Assembly: GCA_030144725.1 (NCBI GenBank)
Contig: JASKMD010000006.1
Location: forward strand, 12,337,630 to 12,401,629
Source of the DNA: Haematococcus lacustris
Lineage: Eukaryota; Chlorophyta; Chlorophyceae; Chlamydomonadales; Haematococcaceae
Direction: 5' to 3'
Length of the DNA stretch: 64,000 nt
Shown here: positions 9,958-21,309 of the stretch, in pieces
Position numbering within the stretch: position 1 is the first letter of the stretch
Layout: each line of letters begins with the position of its first letter
Translations under genes and position numbers: made by a program
Notes under the pieces: generated by a model
Seen by the model: only the letters and a program-made list of their open reading frames with translations
Database searches by the model: none
What the model was told of the DNA's origin: nothing

Positions 9958-10410
9958 GCGACCGGCCAACCTAGAATTCTATTTCTAGGTATATCTGAAG
10001 TGCCCGCGGCAATTATACAAAAGCGTACCCCGCGGCCCGTCAATTATGCAAAAGCGTACCCCGCGGCCCGTCAATTATACAAAAGCGCACCCCGCGGCCC
10101 GTCAATTATACAAAAGCGAAGCTTCCTTGTGAACTGTATTGATAGCATGCGGCGTTTGGCAATTGCACCCCAACGATTCTATCCGGCTCGCAGCTCGCAT
10201 CCCGAAGCTCTCATGCCAGGCTGGCATTATAAACATATACCCTTATCCGCCCATTCCTCGCATTCCAGCTACCCTGTCGCATCGTTACTATTGCGGGGAC
10301 CTAGCTCTTTCCCGTCTCGGCACTGGTCGGCTTGCAAGCGCCATAATGTGTGACATAGGTCAAAGGTTAGCTCCCCGTGTCTCGCTGGCACTCCATTCCC
10401 CAGCGCAGTC

Positions 10411-13002
10411 ATGCAGTCTAGTACCATCACCGCAACATCAGGCCGCAGGTCCGGTGGATCCGTTGTGAGCTCAGGGCCGTCGAACAATACCACACCAGCC
10501 ATCTTCACGCTGTTGGGGCGAAGCCTTCACAAACCCGCCGTTACGACAGCAGCAACAACGATGTTGCCAATGCCGCCGCGCCGCTCTGGGCGTGTAACTG
10601 GTCAAGATGGTCAACGACAGATGGCGCCCGCAACAGAAGCCCCAGCCACCGATGCAGCCGCTGATGCCGCAGCTCCTACTGTGGTGCTGGTGCCCGCCCC
10701 AACAGGAGTGCCAGCCCCAGCCCCTGCCACAGTGCCAGCCCCCGACGACGACGACGATGACGTCGACGATGCTGTACTGGCGCAGTTGTATGATGACCCA
10801 TCAACAGCTGCTTTGCAGCAACGCGGGGGCATGTCGGAGGCCACCAAGTTAGCAACGGAGTCGGCTTTGAGCTCAACCTACGCATTTTGGCAAGCTACCC
10901 TGAGAGATGGAAAGTTTCCAGTCTCCGGGGACGTCCCAACATCAGTCCAGGCAAGAGAAAGCATGTAGAGCAATAGTTGCACAAGTGGATATCATCAAAT
11001 CTATGCAGTACTGATATCAACTTGCCGTCTCTGCCGTTTGCAGCTGGCAGTGATGAAGAAGTTTCTTGGTGACGCCGTCCTGGGATCACCACCTGACAGG
11101 GCGAAGCACTTTCATGATGCCTACTACAAGACCCCCAAGCTATTGTGTGCAGTCATGTCCATCTTTGTGCCAAGTAGGTGATGCTACATGTTTACTGCTA
11201 CCCATATTAGTTGTACCCAGCCCATCCTTGTTTCTGCACCATATGCATGTCACAAACATGACTTGTTACAATTGCAGATGCTCGCAACGTCAAGAGCAAG
11301 GGCAAGTTCAATGCCCGGTCGATCTCTTTGCGCATCACCAACATGCAGCGTGCCATCATTTTTGAGCATAGCAGGCTGAACCGCTTCACCAACATTCCGG
11401 AGGCGGAGAGGCCTAACCTGTTGGCCAAGACTGGTGTGTGGAAGGAGCTACGAGATTTGGTGGATGGGCATGACAAGGCTGCCTATGCCGCAGGAGAGGT
11501 GGGTGGTGCAACATGCTTGCTAGTTGCTAGAAGGCGTGCTATCATCTAGGCTATTGCTAATCATGACACATGACAATGCAATGCCAGCTCCACTCACTTT
11601 ATCCTAACTTTGATATGTTATTGTGTAGGTCCAGCACACTACCAAGCGTGCCAAGCTCATCACCGCTGAGGATTGGGAGCGTGCAAAGCCTCATATGGAC
11701 CCCCGCAACGCCAAGGGCTTGGTGACGCGTGTGCTGGTTTTGCTGGGCTACCTTCTCCTTATGCGTGGAGGAGACCTCCAAGGTCTCCTTGTCAGCCATG
11801 TCGAGTTCCACCAAGACTCCAAGACCAAGCGCATTGTGATCAGGATCAGTGAGCTTGCTTGCAAGAACAACCAAGGTGGCATAGCGGACGCCAAGCGGGA
11901 TCCTATCGCCAAGATTCTGCACCCTGCCCATCCCTCACTCCTCACTGGAGACACCTTTGGTGATGCTGAGGTGTGCCCCGTGGCAGCGGTGCGTCTTCTA
12001 TTGTCCAAGCTGCCTCAGGGGTGGACAGGCCATCTCTTTCTCCAGCCCGCTCGCCGTGGTGGCGACCCTGGGCCATCTGACTGGTACACCCGTCAGAACC
12101 TTGGCATCCACTCCATTGCAGACTACATCAAGGAGGCAACTGGCAGCACCTCGCATGCGCTGAAGCGCACCAGCACCACGGAGTTGGTGAAGGCAGGCAA
12201 GGCACCCACGCTGATTCAAAAGATGGGTGCATGGAAGCAGCTTGACAGCATTGTCAGCTATGCTGAGCATGACAGCCTAGATACAGCTGATGCAGCAATG
12301 GGTCTGCAAGCTGCCATGGGTGCAGCTACAGTGGCAGCAGTTGCTCCGACGCATGTTGCAAGCAGCGTTGCCTGTGACCCTGAGCCTTTCACCCCTGCGA
12401 ATGTGCCCCGCTCCGTCCCCGCGGCTCAGGGACACTCACCCCCACTCCTTACTACCCCTGCAGTTGGCGCAGCAGCCCCCCCCTCCCGTGCTGACGTGGC
12501 CCCACACACCACCCCAGTCCCAGCTGCCTACCCCTTTGCACCCAATGAGCCCTTATACCACCCGTCTGTGGGCTACTACACGCCGGTCGCTTGCCCAACT
12601 AGCGGCGTCTCCATCCCTGCCACTCACATGGCGCCCTTCTCTCGCCATGCAACCTGCAACCCTACCCTACCTGCAACCCTGCCCTACCCCCACCCCCACA
12701 TGGCCAGCGCGGCGCCCTACCCTCACATGGCCAGCGCGGCGCCCTACCCCCATATGGCCAGCGCGGTGCCCTACCCTCACATGGCCAACGCGGCGCCCTA
12801 CCCCCATATGGCCAGCGCGGCGCCCTACCCTCACATGGCCAGTGCGGCGCCCTACCCTCACATGGCCAGCGCGGCGCCCTACCCCCATATGGCCAACGCG
12901 GCGCCCTACCCCCATATGGCCAGCACATCACTCTGTGCACCATCCCCTTATTTGCACCCTCCAGCCCCTGGGTACACAGTATCAACTTTTTACTATGCAT
13001 GA
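10411..13002 (+). CDS. Crypton-type tyrosine recombinase, four exons, about 754 aa
   Basis: Exons 10411-10950, 11044-11173, 11278-11498 and 11629-13002 join in phase; intron 1 uses a GC donor. Exon 1 is low complexity, with an Ala/Pro stretch and six consecutive Asp, and has an RSGR motif that could be basic DNA binding. The catalytic core in exon 4 shows the Arg of LLMRGGDL (11764-11766), the H-x3-R box SHALKRTSTTEL (His 12154, Arg 12166), a Trp in the position often His/Trp (GAWKQ) and the nucleophile Tyr in IVSYAEHD (12259-12261). This order and spacing fit Crypton/DUF3504-type recombinases. The C terminus has about nine copies of a 9-residue APYPHMASA repeat. TGTAA at 13098-13102 may end the transcript. 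No stops or frameshifts are seen, so it may be active. Confidence 0.82.
12691..12925 (+). repeat. 27-bp coding repeat (APYPHMASA)
   Basis: About nine tandem copies of a 27-bp unit (core CCTCACATGGCCAGCGCGGC / CCCCATATGGCCAACGCGGC) extend the C terminus of the recombinase. Copies differ by synonymous T/C changes and S/N swaps, suggesting expansion with the frame kept. Confidence 0.92.
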
Positions 13003-13199
13003 GTTGCTGCGGAACAATGAGGTCGTTGTATTGAGAGACATGGTATGCTGCTTATTGTGATAGCAAATGAGGGCGACTATACAAACCTGGCTATGTATGT
13101 AAGATTGACCTGATGAGGACCCAATACCAACCCGGATTATGAAGAATTATTTGATCCTGTATTTTGCTCACACTTCAGATATGTAATGGATAATCGGCG

Positions 13200-13566
13200 G
13201 AATCGTCTTGCTGCCGCTGGCGCTCATCGTCGCTGCTATCAGTATCCAGCAGGGCCCGGCAGATGGGTTGGTAGTGGCAAAAGCGCAGGCGCAGGCGCAG
13301 GCGGTTGGCCCAACCACTACCGAACCAGTAGATTTGCATTAATTAGAAAAGTTTGAATTACGAGCCCGTTCGCGGATAGGCCCTAGAAGTAATGGATAAT
13401 CGGCGGGCCGAGTACATTATGCGAAAATAATGGACGAGTCCGAGGCGAGGCGGCCATATACACCGAGGCGCAGCCGAGGTGTATATGGCCGCGGAGACGA
13501 GGACGAGTCCATTAGATTCGCGTAATGTGCGAGGTAGAGGCGATTATCTGGTATATCTGAAGTGCC
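13200..13566 (+). repeat. 367-bp direct repeat of 36801-37167
   Basis: The two stretches align without gaps (offset 23601) and differ at about one base (AATTAG vs AATCAG). Each holds the start of a Harbinger-like gene on the - strand, a foldback hairpin, and the first ~14 bp of a Crypton left end. Confidence 0.93.
13395..13548. repeat. Foldback hairpin element, arms about 70 bp (copy at 36996-37149)
   Basis: GATAATCG... at 13395 pairs with ...CGATTATC at 13548, and the arms meet near CGGCCATATACACC / GGTGTATATGGCCGCG around a loop GAGGCGCAGCCGAGG. Pairing is imperfect but runs the whole length. It looks like a foldback or MITE-type insertion next to Crypton ends. Its left edge motif GTAATGGATAATCGGCGG also occurs at 13183-13200, directly at the right end of Crypton copy A. 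Confidence 0.85.
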
Positions 13567-14560
13567 TTGCCTGCCTTCACCAACTCCGTGGTGCTGGTGC
13601 GCTTCAGCGCATGCGAGGTGCTGCCAGTTGCCTCCTTGATGTAGTCTGCAATGGAGTGGATGCCAAGGTTCTGACGGGTGTACCAGTCAGATGGCCCAGG
13701 GTCGCCACCACGGCGAGCGGGCTGGAGAAAGAGATGGCCTGTCCACCCCTGAGGCAGCTTGGACAATAGAAGACGCACCGCTGCCACGGGGCACACCTCA
13801 GCATCACCAAAGGTGTCTCCAGTGAGGAGTGAGGGATGGGCAGGGTGCAGAATCTTGGCGATAGGATCCCGCTTGGCGTCCGCTATGCCACCTTGGTTGT
13901 TCTTGCAAGCAAGCTCACTGATCCTGATCACAATGCGCTTGGTCTTGGAGTCTTGGTGGAACTCGACATGGCTGACAAGGAGACCTTGGAGGTCTCCTCC
14001 ACGCATAAGGAGAAGGTAGCCCAGCAAAACCAGCACACGCGTCACCAAGCCCTTGGCGTTGCGGGGGTCCATATGAGGCTTTGCACGCTCCCAATCCTCA
14101 GCGGTGATGAGCTTGGCACGCTTGGTAGTGTGCTGGACCTACACAATAACATATCAAAGTTAGGATAAAGTGAGTGGAGCTGGCATTGCATTGTCATGTG
14201 TCATGATTAGCAATAGCCTAGATGATAGCACGCCTTCTAGCAACTAGCAAGCATGTTGCACCACCCACCTCTCCTGCGGCATAGGCAGCCTTGTCATGCC
14301 CATCCACCAAATCTCGTAGCTCCTTCCACACACCAGTCTTGGCCAACAGGTTAGGCCTCTCCGCCTCCGGAATGTTGGTGAAGCGGTTCAGCCTGCTATG
14401 CTCAAAAATGATGGCACGCTGCATGTTGGTGATGCGCAAAGAGATCGACCGGGCATTGAACTTGCCCTTGCTCTTGACGTTGCGAGCATCTGCAATTGTA
14501 ACAAGTCATGTTTGTGACATGCATATGGTGCAGAAACAAGGATGGGCTGGGTACAACTAA
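13562..14560 (-). pseudogene. Crypton tyrosine recombinase, copy B: 3' half, truncated
   Basis: This is the reverse complement of 11207-12205 of copy A at very high identity. It holds exon 3 (14489-14269) and most of exon 4 (from 14138). It keeps the catalytic Arg and the H-x3-R box but stops after VKAGKA, before the nucleophilic Tyr. The 5' limit is the TAA/TTA at 14558-14560, where the CACTCG element begins. The 3' limit at 13562-13566 is GTGCC, shared by the two joined sequences (Crypton left end and exon 4), which suggests a microhomology-mediated inversion breakpoint. Confidence 0.88.
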
Positions 14561-14734
14561 CACTCGTAGAAAAGATCGCATTATAAGTGCCACCTAAGGG
14601 TACTTTTTTTTCTGATGGAAGTCTTCAGTTTCTCATTGGCAAGCCAACGCACTTGAAAAAAATAATCAACTCCAAGTGGCTGGCGAGATTTGATCGTTTG
14701 ACTGTCGTGCACTTCTGTGAGGGCAACCAGTACT

Positions 14735-14815
14735 GGTTGAGGTCCAGTACTGGCTGCTAACCAGTACTGGACCTCAACCAGTACTGGTTGGCATCCAGTA
14801 CTGGTTGTCAGCTTT
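14735..14815 (+). repeat. CCAGTACTGG palindromes near the terminus, 17-bp spacing
   Basis: Five perfect CCAGTACTGG decamers at 17-bp steps start about 175 bp inside the CACTCG terminus. The position fits subterminal transposase-binding repeats of CACTA elements. Confidence 0.9.
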
Positions 14816-14936
14816 GCTAGGGCATGGAGATATCAAAGTTTCCGCGTATCACATTCAACCCTTCCCATATGTAATACTTGCATCGCTGGTCTTAGCGCTT
14901 TGTTGTAAGCTCCCCAACGGTTGTCTACGTCGATGC

Positions 14937-15085
14937 GCGATGTCCAGTCGACGTGCGCTACAATGTGCTTGTGATGGGTTAACAACTCTCCATACTGCCA
15001 AGTCTTTCTGATGTGCGATGTCCAGTCGACGTGCGCTATCATGTGGGCTTGTAATGGGTTAACATCTCTCTATAATGTCAAGTCC
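14937..15085 (+). repeat. About 75-bp tandem duplication
   Basis: Two copies share GCGATGTCCAGTCGACGTGC, ATGGGTTAACA(A/T)CTCTC and GTCAAGTC-type ends. The rest of 14820-15490 shows no supported gene except the candidate small exon near 15400-15441 (- strand). Confidence 0.75.
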
Positions 15086-15496
15086 TATGGATGAAGCGAG
15101 TAATGCTTACAGTAAAGTGGATGAAAGCTGAAGGGTTAGGGATGAGGCTTGAGCTCAGGGCTGGAGCCTAGGTTAAGTACCGTCTAGGCACCGATTACAA
15201 CAAGAGGACAACACGCTATAACACACTGCATGTGCTATCCCTCACTAAGCAATGTCATTGAGAGTACTATGTACATGTGTTTGTTATCACTATCACTACC
15301 ACTACAACATTGCATATTACAATGCTTCGCATGCTATGTAGCATGCTATGTAGCATCAACCAGGACACTCCATCCGTCCTCTATCTCATTCCCTCTTCTC
15401 ATGCAAGGCGACCTCAATGTGATGAAGGTAGTCGTCCAAGCTCCAGCCCCTACAAAGTGACCCAGTAAATGCAACGCATGACACACAATAAGGTAC

Positions 15497-16125
15497 CAGT
15501 TGTGACTAGTACTGGCTGGCTGTGACCAGTACTGGCTGGCTGACCAGTACTGGCTGGCTGGCTGTGACCAGTACTGACTGGCTGGCTGTGACCAGTACTG
15601 GCTGGCTGACCAGTACTGGCTGGCTGGCTGTGACCAGTACTGGCTGGCTGACCAGTACTGGCTGGCTGGCTGTGACCAGTACTGGCTGGCTGACCAGTAC
15701 TGGCTGGCTGGCTGTGACCAGTACTGGCTGGCTGACCAGTACTGGCTGGCTGGCTGTGACCAGTACAGGCTGGCTGACCAGTACTGGCTGGCTGGCTGTG
15801 ACCAGTACTGGCTGGCTGACCAGTACTGGCTGGCTGGCTGTGACCAGTACCGGCTGGCTCACCAGTACTGGCTGGCTGGCTGTGACCAGTACTGGCTGGC
15901 TGACCAGTACTGGCTGGCTGGCTGTGACCAGTACTGGCTGGCTGACCAGTACTGGCTGGCTGGCTGTGACCAGTACTGGCTGGCTGACCAGTACTGGCTG
16001 GCTGGCTGTGACCAGTACTGGCTGGCTGACCAGTACTGGCTGGCTGGCTGTGACCAGTACTGGCTGGCTCACCAGTACTGGCTGGCTGGCTGGCTGTGAC
16101 CAGTACTGGCTGGCTGGCTGTGACC
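15497..16125 (+). repeat. CCAGTACTGG satellite, alternating 18/24-bp spacing
   Basis: About 28 decamers alternate spacers CTGGCTGA (18-bp unit) and CTGGCTGGCTGTGA (24-bp unit). Each dimer is 42 bp, an average of 21 bp per palindrome. A few copies have one substitution (CCAGTACTGA, CCAGTACAGG, CCAGTACCGG). Because 21 and 42 are multiples of 3, all six frames stay open, giving false ORFs of up to 400 codons. Confidence 0.95.
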
Positions 16126-16129
16126 TGCA

Positions 16130-16351
16130 GCAGGGGGGCAGGGGGGCAGCAGCAGCCGCAACAGGAGTAGGGGGGCAGCAGCAGCAGCAGGGTGGCAGCA
16201 GCAGCAGCAGGAGCAGGGGGGCAGCAGCAGCAGCAACAGGGGGGCAGTAACAGCAGGGGGGCAGGGGGGCAGGGGGGCTGCAGCAGCAGACAGTAGGCAG
16301 CAAATAGTGGGCGCAACCAGCGCTGGTGCCCCCCCATTCAGCAGCAGGGTT

Positions 16352-16386
<35 letters not shown>

Positions 16387-18300
16387 GGGGCAGGAGGGCA
16401 GCAGCAACAGTGGGTGGGCAGCAGCAGCAGTAGGGGGGCAGGGGGGCTGCAGCAGCAGGGGGGCAGGGGGGCTGCAGCAGCAGCAGCAGGGGGGCAGGGG
16501 TGCTACAGCAGCAGATAGTAGGGGCACTATAGCACCTACCTACCTTTTGGCTGCTTGATGACTGCTGCTGGAATGGGGGTGGTTGTGTAGGGAAAGTGGA
16601 GGAGATGTGTTCATCAGACCTGCAATCATCAGACCTGCAATCAAGGTAGGGGGGCAGCAGCAGCAGCAGCAGCTGCAGGGGGGCTGCAGCAGTAGCAGCA
16701 GCAGCAGTAGGGGGCATGGGGGCAGCAGCAGCAGTAGGGGGGCAGCAGCAGCAGCAACATGGGGGCAGCAGCAGCAGCATGGGGGCAGCAGCAGCAGTAG
16801 GGGGGCAGCAACAGCAAGGGGGGCAGCAACAGCGGATAGTAGGGGCACTATAGCACCTACCTACCTTTTGGCTGCTTGCTATGACTGCTGCTGGGAAGGG
16901 GGTGGGAGTGGAGGATTGAAGGCGGGGAGGGAGGGTAGATGTGGAAGGCGGGAGGCAGGGAGGCGGGAGGCGGGTAGGCGGGAGGCAGGGAGGCGGGAGG
17001 CGGGGAGGCGGAAGGCTCAGTTGGGTTTAATGGGCGGGGTGGCTTGAAGGCGGGGTGGGTTGGGTTAGGGGCATGGGTTGGGTTGGGTAGGGGCCTGGGT
17101 TGGGTTGTGTAGGGCATGGGTTGGGGGCATGGGCGGGGGTCGGGGCGGGAGAGGGAGCGGGGGCCGGGGAGGATAAATTGGGAGGGGGTGGTTGTGTAGG
17201 GAAAGTGGAGGGGAGGTGCCCATCAGACCTGCAACCAAGGGGCGTGCACGTGAGGTAGGGTGACCAGGCTGTGCACTGTGTTAGCTATCACCGCGGCCTC
17301 ACCTTTGTGGTCCTCCTAGCCTCCTACCTGCTCACCCCTGGCAACATATCCCATGCGCCAGTGGGTTGGGGCTGTGGTGGGGTGTGTAGTAGTGTGTAGG
17401 GAAGGGAAGGTGGGGTGAGGAGGGGGCTGCGATGCCACGTCAATCGAAGGGTGGGAGAGGGGAAGGTTAGGCTTGACAAGCATGGGAGAGAGGGAGAGGG
17501 AGAAGGGAGGGGGGGGGTGGTGGTGGTGGTAGTGGCAAGAGGGTGGATGGGGTGGGCTTTCTCTTGGTTGCTGGGATGTCAGGGGAGAGGTGACGGGGAG
17601 GGTGGAAGTGGGGGTGGGGAGAGGTGGATGTGGAGGGACGACCAGCTTGGCGATGGTGGTGGGCGTGGGAAAGGGGAGGAAAAGGGGAAGGGTGTGATGA
17701 TCAATCCTGCAACGGGACAAGGGGCATGCTAGCGGTTAGGGTATGTACAGGGTGCCACATACCTGCACTCACCTTTTGCTGGGGTGGGGTGTATTTGTGT
17801 GTAGATGGTGAGGGTGAGGAGGCAGAAGGGGAAGAAGGTTGTTGTTGTTGCTGGAGGGGGTAATAGGACCAAGAGGGGGACGGGATGATGGAGAAGCGGG
17901 GGAGGGGAGGTAGAGGAGGGAATGGGAGGGAAGGGAAGGGGAGGTCCATGGGGAGGGCGAGAGAAGTGGGGAAGAAGGGAGGGAGGGCATTGATAGTCTC
18001 AGGTGTAGGCGCGCAAGACCTGCGGCAACGGTGTGACGATATGTCAACGGTGTAGTGTAGAGGGAAGGGGAGGTGCCCATTACACCTGCAATCAGCCAGG
18101 GGGAAGGGAAAGGAGAGGAAGGGAGGGAAGGGAGGGAGGGAGGGAGGGAGTAGGTCGGGAGGGAGGGAGGGAGGCTGCGAGGTAGGCTGCAAGGTACGGT
18201 AGGCTGCGAGGTAGGCTGCAAGGTACGGTAGGGAGTATGTCAAGGCATGTGCGACGACGGACTTGGAGGTGGTGGTGGCAAAGGGAAGAGGTAAGACCAT
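16130..18300 (+). repeat. GCA microsatellite and G-rich low-complexity block
   Basis: 16130-16850 is (GCA)n broken by GGGGGGCA. 16850-18300 is GGGAGG/GGTGGG-rich. A block containing GGGGCACTATAGCACCTACC is duplicated at 16518 and 16843. On the - strand the block holds repeated splice-like modules (for example acceptors at 16611, 17227, 17705 and 18083) that match + strand modules at 19390-20540. Confidence 0.85.
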
Positions 18301-19390
18301 TAATCCTACAGCAGCACAAAAGGCACGCCAGTGGTTAAGCTAAGTAGAGGGAGCCACATACCTGCAGAGGGATAGCCACTCACCTTGACAACTTCGCATG
18401 GTTTGCATGGATGACGGCTTGCTCGTAGTGTGTCGCTGCGTTGCTAGGCTGGCTACGTTGGCTTCTTGCGTGGCTGCGTGGCTGCGACTTTGCGAGGTTG
18501 TGTAGCTGTGTCGCGATGCTGGTGAAGTGGCTGGACTGCGGGGCTGAGCTAGCTACGTAAATACGTGGCTGTACGCCTAGCTTCGAGGTTGGCTGCGTTA
18601 TGGAAATGGAAATGGAAATGGCTGCAACGCTAGCTGAAACTACCTTGTGTGTCTGAGCTAGCTAGCTAGCTGCGATGTGGCTGGGAGCGAGCTGAGCTTC
18701 GGGCATGACTGCGAGGCTGCGAGGCTGGTTGCAAGGCGCCTGGCTACCTAGATGCGGGACGCGAATTAGGGGCAGTGTGGCTGCAAGGCTGCGAGGCTGA
18801 GTTTCTAGGCTGCTTATCCTCAAGGCTGACCTTCTAGCTGGCACTAGCTGCGGCTACGTTCCTAGCATGACTAGGATCGTCGCTAGTTGACTACGCCGCG
18901 TACTGGGCGGATGTTAGTTTTTCATATTTCATGTCTAACATGCAAGCCGATCTGCAGTTCGTGCCGCCCTTCACGCCCTCAATTCGGTAGCCCCTGCCCT
19001 CAGTTCGGTAGCCAGGCTAGGTAGCCAGGCGGCCACTGAGCCACATCGCAGCCACGCAACATCGCCACATCGCAGCCAGGCAGCCACATTCGGCCAGGCA
19101 GCCACATCTCACGTAGCGGCCAGCCTCCTAGCCAGTGTCGCAACCTGGAGATCTCAGCCAACTCCGTAGCCACGCGTTGCGCGATAACACACGGGCATTA
19201 CCTCGCCACGCTTTGCGCGTAGCCAATGCGGTGCGAGGTAATGCACCGTTTCACATGCAGCGACCCATCTTTTTGCCTTTGACATGTACCCACCATCTCC
19301 GAGCCCATCTTCCCTGCCCCTTGTGCATCAAACTCGGTGAGTGCATCTTGTACCCACCATTCATTGCTCCTCCTTTGACAACCTGTCACC
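18300..19390. other. Low-complexity spacer, no gene seen
   Basis: The sequence is a degenerate mixture of GGCTGCGAGGCT/GGCTAGC on the left and its complement-like GCAGCCA/CAGCCAC on the right, with a change of strand bias near 18890. It looks like the centre of an old inverted structure, because the splice-like modules point left on one side and right on the other. Confidence 0.5.
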
Positions 19391-20640
19391 TCCTTGCCGC
19401 AGGTCCACATCCCTTCCCCTTTCAGTCCCCTTCCTCCCCCCCTCCCCCGCACCTCCCTCCCTTACCCTCTCTCCCTCCCCTCCCCCGCTTTCGTCACCCC
19501 GTACCCTCTCCATTGCAGCCCGTCCCACTACAAGGGTAAGACCAAGGTAAGAGCCAACGAGGATGAAGCATGGAGGAGCATGGAGGATCAGGGAGCAAGC
19601 GGTGAGTGGCCCCGCTCCTGAACCTAGCCTCCGTCATGCACCTAGCTTCCTTAGATGTTTTGCTAGCCTCACTGTAAGTACGCTCCTTGCTTGCTGCAGG
19701 TCTGACGCCTATACTCCTGCCCCCTGCCTCCTTCACCCTTCCCTACCCTATCCCACCAATCCCACTTCTACTTCTCCCCAACCCCCGCTTCCCCTCTCCC
19801 CGTCACCTCTCCCCCACCCGCCCTCTTCCCACCACCACCACCACCCCCTCCCTTCCCCCTCTCCCTCCCACTCCCTTCCATGCTTCTCAACCCCCTTTCC
19901 CTCTCGCACCCTTCACTTGACGTGGCATCGCAGCCCCCACCTCAACCACCCCTATCCCTCCACCCCTCCCCCACACCACCACCTCTAATAACACCACGCA
20001 ACCTCCCGCATCACAAAGGTAAGACCAAGGTAAGAGCCAACAGGGAGCCAACATGGTGCGGCATGGAGCAACATGGCGTTAACGGTGAGTGGTTCGGCCT
20101 TGCCTCTCAGTGTCCATTATCACCCAGCCTAACCACTACCACACACTGTGTTCGCTGCAGGGCTGATGGTAAATCGTAATACCCAACCCTTCCCTTTCTC
20201 TTCCCCCCATCCCCCACCCCACCCCACCCCACCCTCCTACTCCACCCTCCTTTCCTACTTCCCCCCTCCCCCTCGCCTTCTACCCCCTGACATCGCAGCC
20301 ATCTGCCATCCCTTCCCTACCCTTCCCATCAGCCAAGAGCATACCTTCACCAACATACCTTGGCACCGTGGCATCACTACCACCCCCTTCCCACCCCCCT
20401 CCACACACAAGCTCCCTCTTCCCCCTTCTTCCCTACCCTTTCGCTCCCTGGTTGCTGGTGGCTACCGGTAAGTGGCCAACACGCAGCGCCCAACCTGATC
20501 TCCCTACCTCACGTGCATGCCCCCTGGCTGCAGGTCTGATGGGCAACTCCCTTCCCCTTCCCTTTCCCCGATACACAATCCATCAACACATTCCCCCCTC
20601 CCCCGCCCCTGCCCCCGACCCCGTCCCCCCCCTACCCCCG
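19390..20640 (+). repeat. Tandem splice-cassette repeats (C-rich exons, short introns)
   Basis: Modules near 19390, 19690, 20155 and 20530 each have a TGCAG acceptor followed by GTCTGATGG- or GTCTGACGC-like sequence, a 150-300 base Pro/Ser-coding C-rich stretch, then AAGGTAAG- or GGTGAGTGG-type donors. ACCAAGGTAAGAGCCAAC is repeated at 19547 and 20024. They resemble one exon-intron unit duplicated several times. Whether they are expressed is unknown. Confidence 0.5.
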
Positions 20641-21309
20641 CCCCCGCTCCCTCCCCTGCCCCTACCCCCGCCCAGCCTTCCTTTCCCTTACACAACCACC
20701 CCCTCCCAGTTCATCGACACGCTTCCCCCATCCCCGCCCCCGCCCCCGCCCCCGCTCCCGCTCCTCCCCCCGCCCACACACAAGCTCCCCCTTTCGCTCC
20801 TTGCTCCCTGCCCCTCCCCTTCTCTATCCCCCGTATACAGATCATCAACACTATTGCCCTCCCTTGTCCCTACCCCCGTCCCCGCCTAGCCCAGCCCCCC
20901 GACCACCACCTCCAACTACACCATCACACTCACCTGGAGATACAGCTGTGTACCCCACCACTGCTCCCCTCCCCACCCCCTACCCTCCCCATTGCAACCC
21001 TCGCTCCCTCCCACCCTCCTCCCACGCTGCACTGCCCCCTCTCACATGAGGGGTGGCAAGGAGCAGCAACCCTCCCCAACCAGGCAGCAAGTGCGAAAGG
21101 CGAGAGGCAAGTAATGAGCAGCATGCAGGCAGTAGGTCTCTCCACTCTGCTGCCGGCGCCACTCAATAGCGTGCTCTTGCTGCTGCTAATGTGCTTGCTG
21201 ATCCAAACCTAGCTCTTGCCTGCTTTCAGTGAGAGCATGAAACGTGTACCGTGGCCCCTCTGCCCGCATTGCTAGGTGAGTGCCACTCCACCCCAACCAA
21301 CCCTGCCCA

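Larger units (their letters stand above)
9991..13182 (+). mobile_element. Complete Crypton-like (tyrosine-recombinase) transposon, copy A
   Basis: The element is bounded by a 12-bp perfect inverted pair, ATATCTGAAGTG (9991-10002) and CACTTCAGATAT (13171-13182), with GT next to each end. The same left end occurs at 13553 and 37154. Inside is a single multi-exon gene for a tyrosine recombinase. Near the left end are four CGCGGCCCGTCAATTAT-type direct repeats (10005-10115). Cryptons move by tyrosine recombinase and are not usually described with inverted ends, so the 12-bp pair is worth noting. Two broken relatives lie at 13562-14560 and 37154-38372. Confidence 0.8.

Noticed and set aside
10895..11092. 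Short - strand ORFs overlapping Crypton introns
   Set aside because: Explained as shadows of the recombinase exons and duplicated with them in copy C.
15506..16780. 424-codon and similar ORFs across CCAGTACTGG and GCA repeats
   Set aside because: Repeat units are multiples of 3 and lack stops in any frame; translations are VLVSQP/STGWL or poly-Cys/Leu/Pro in all six frames.
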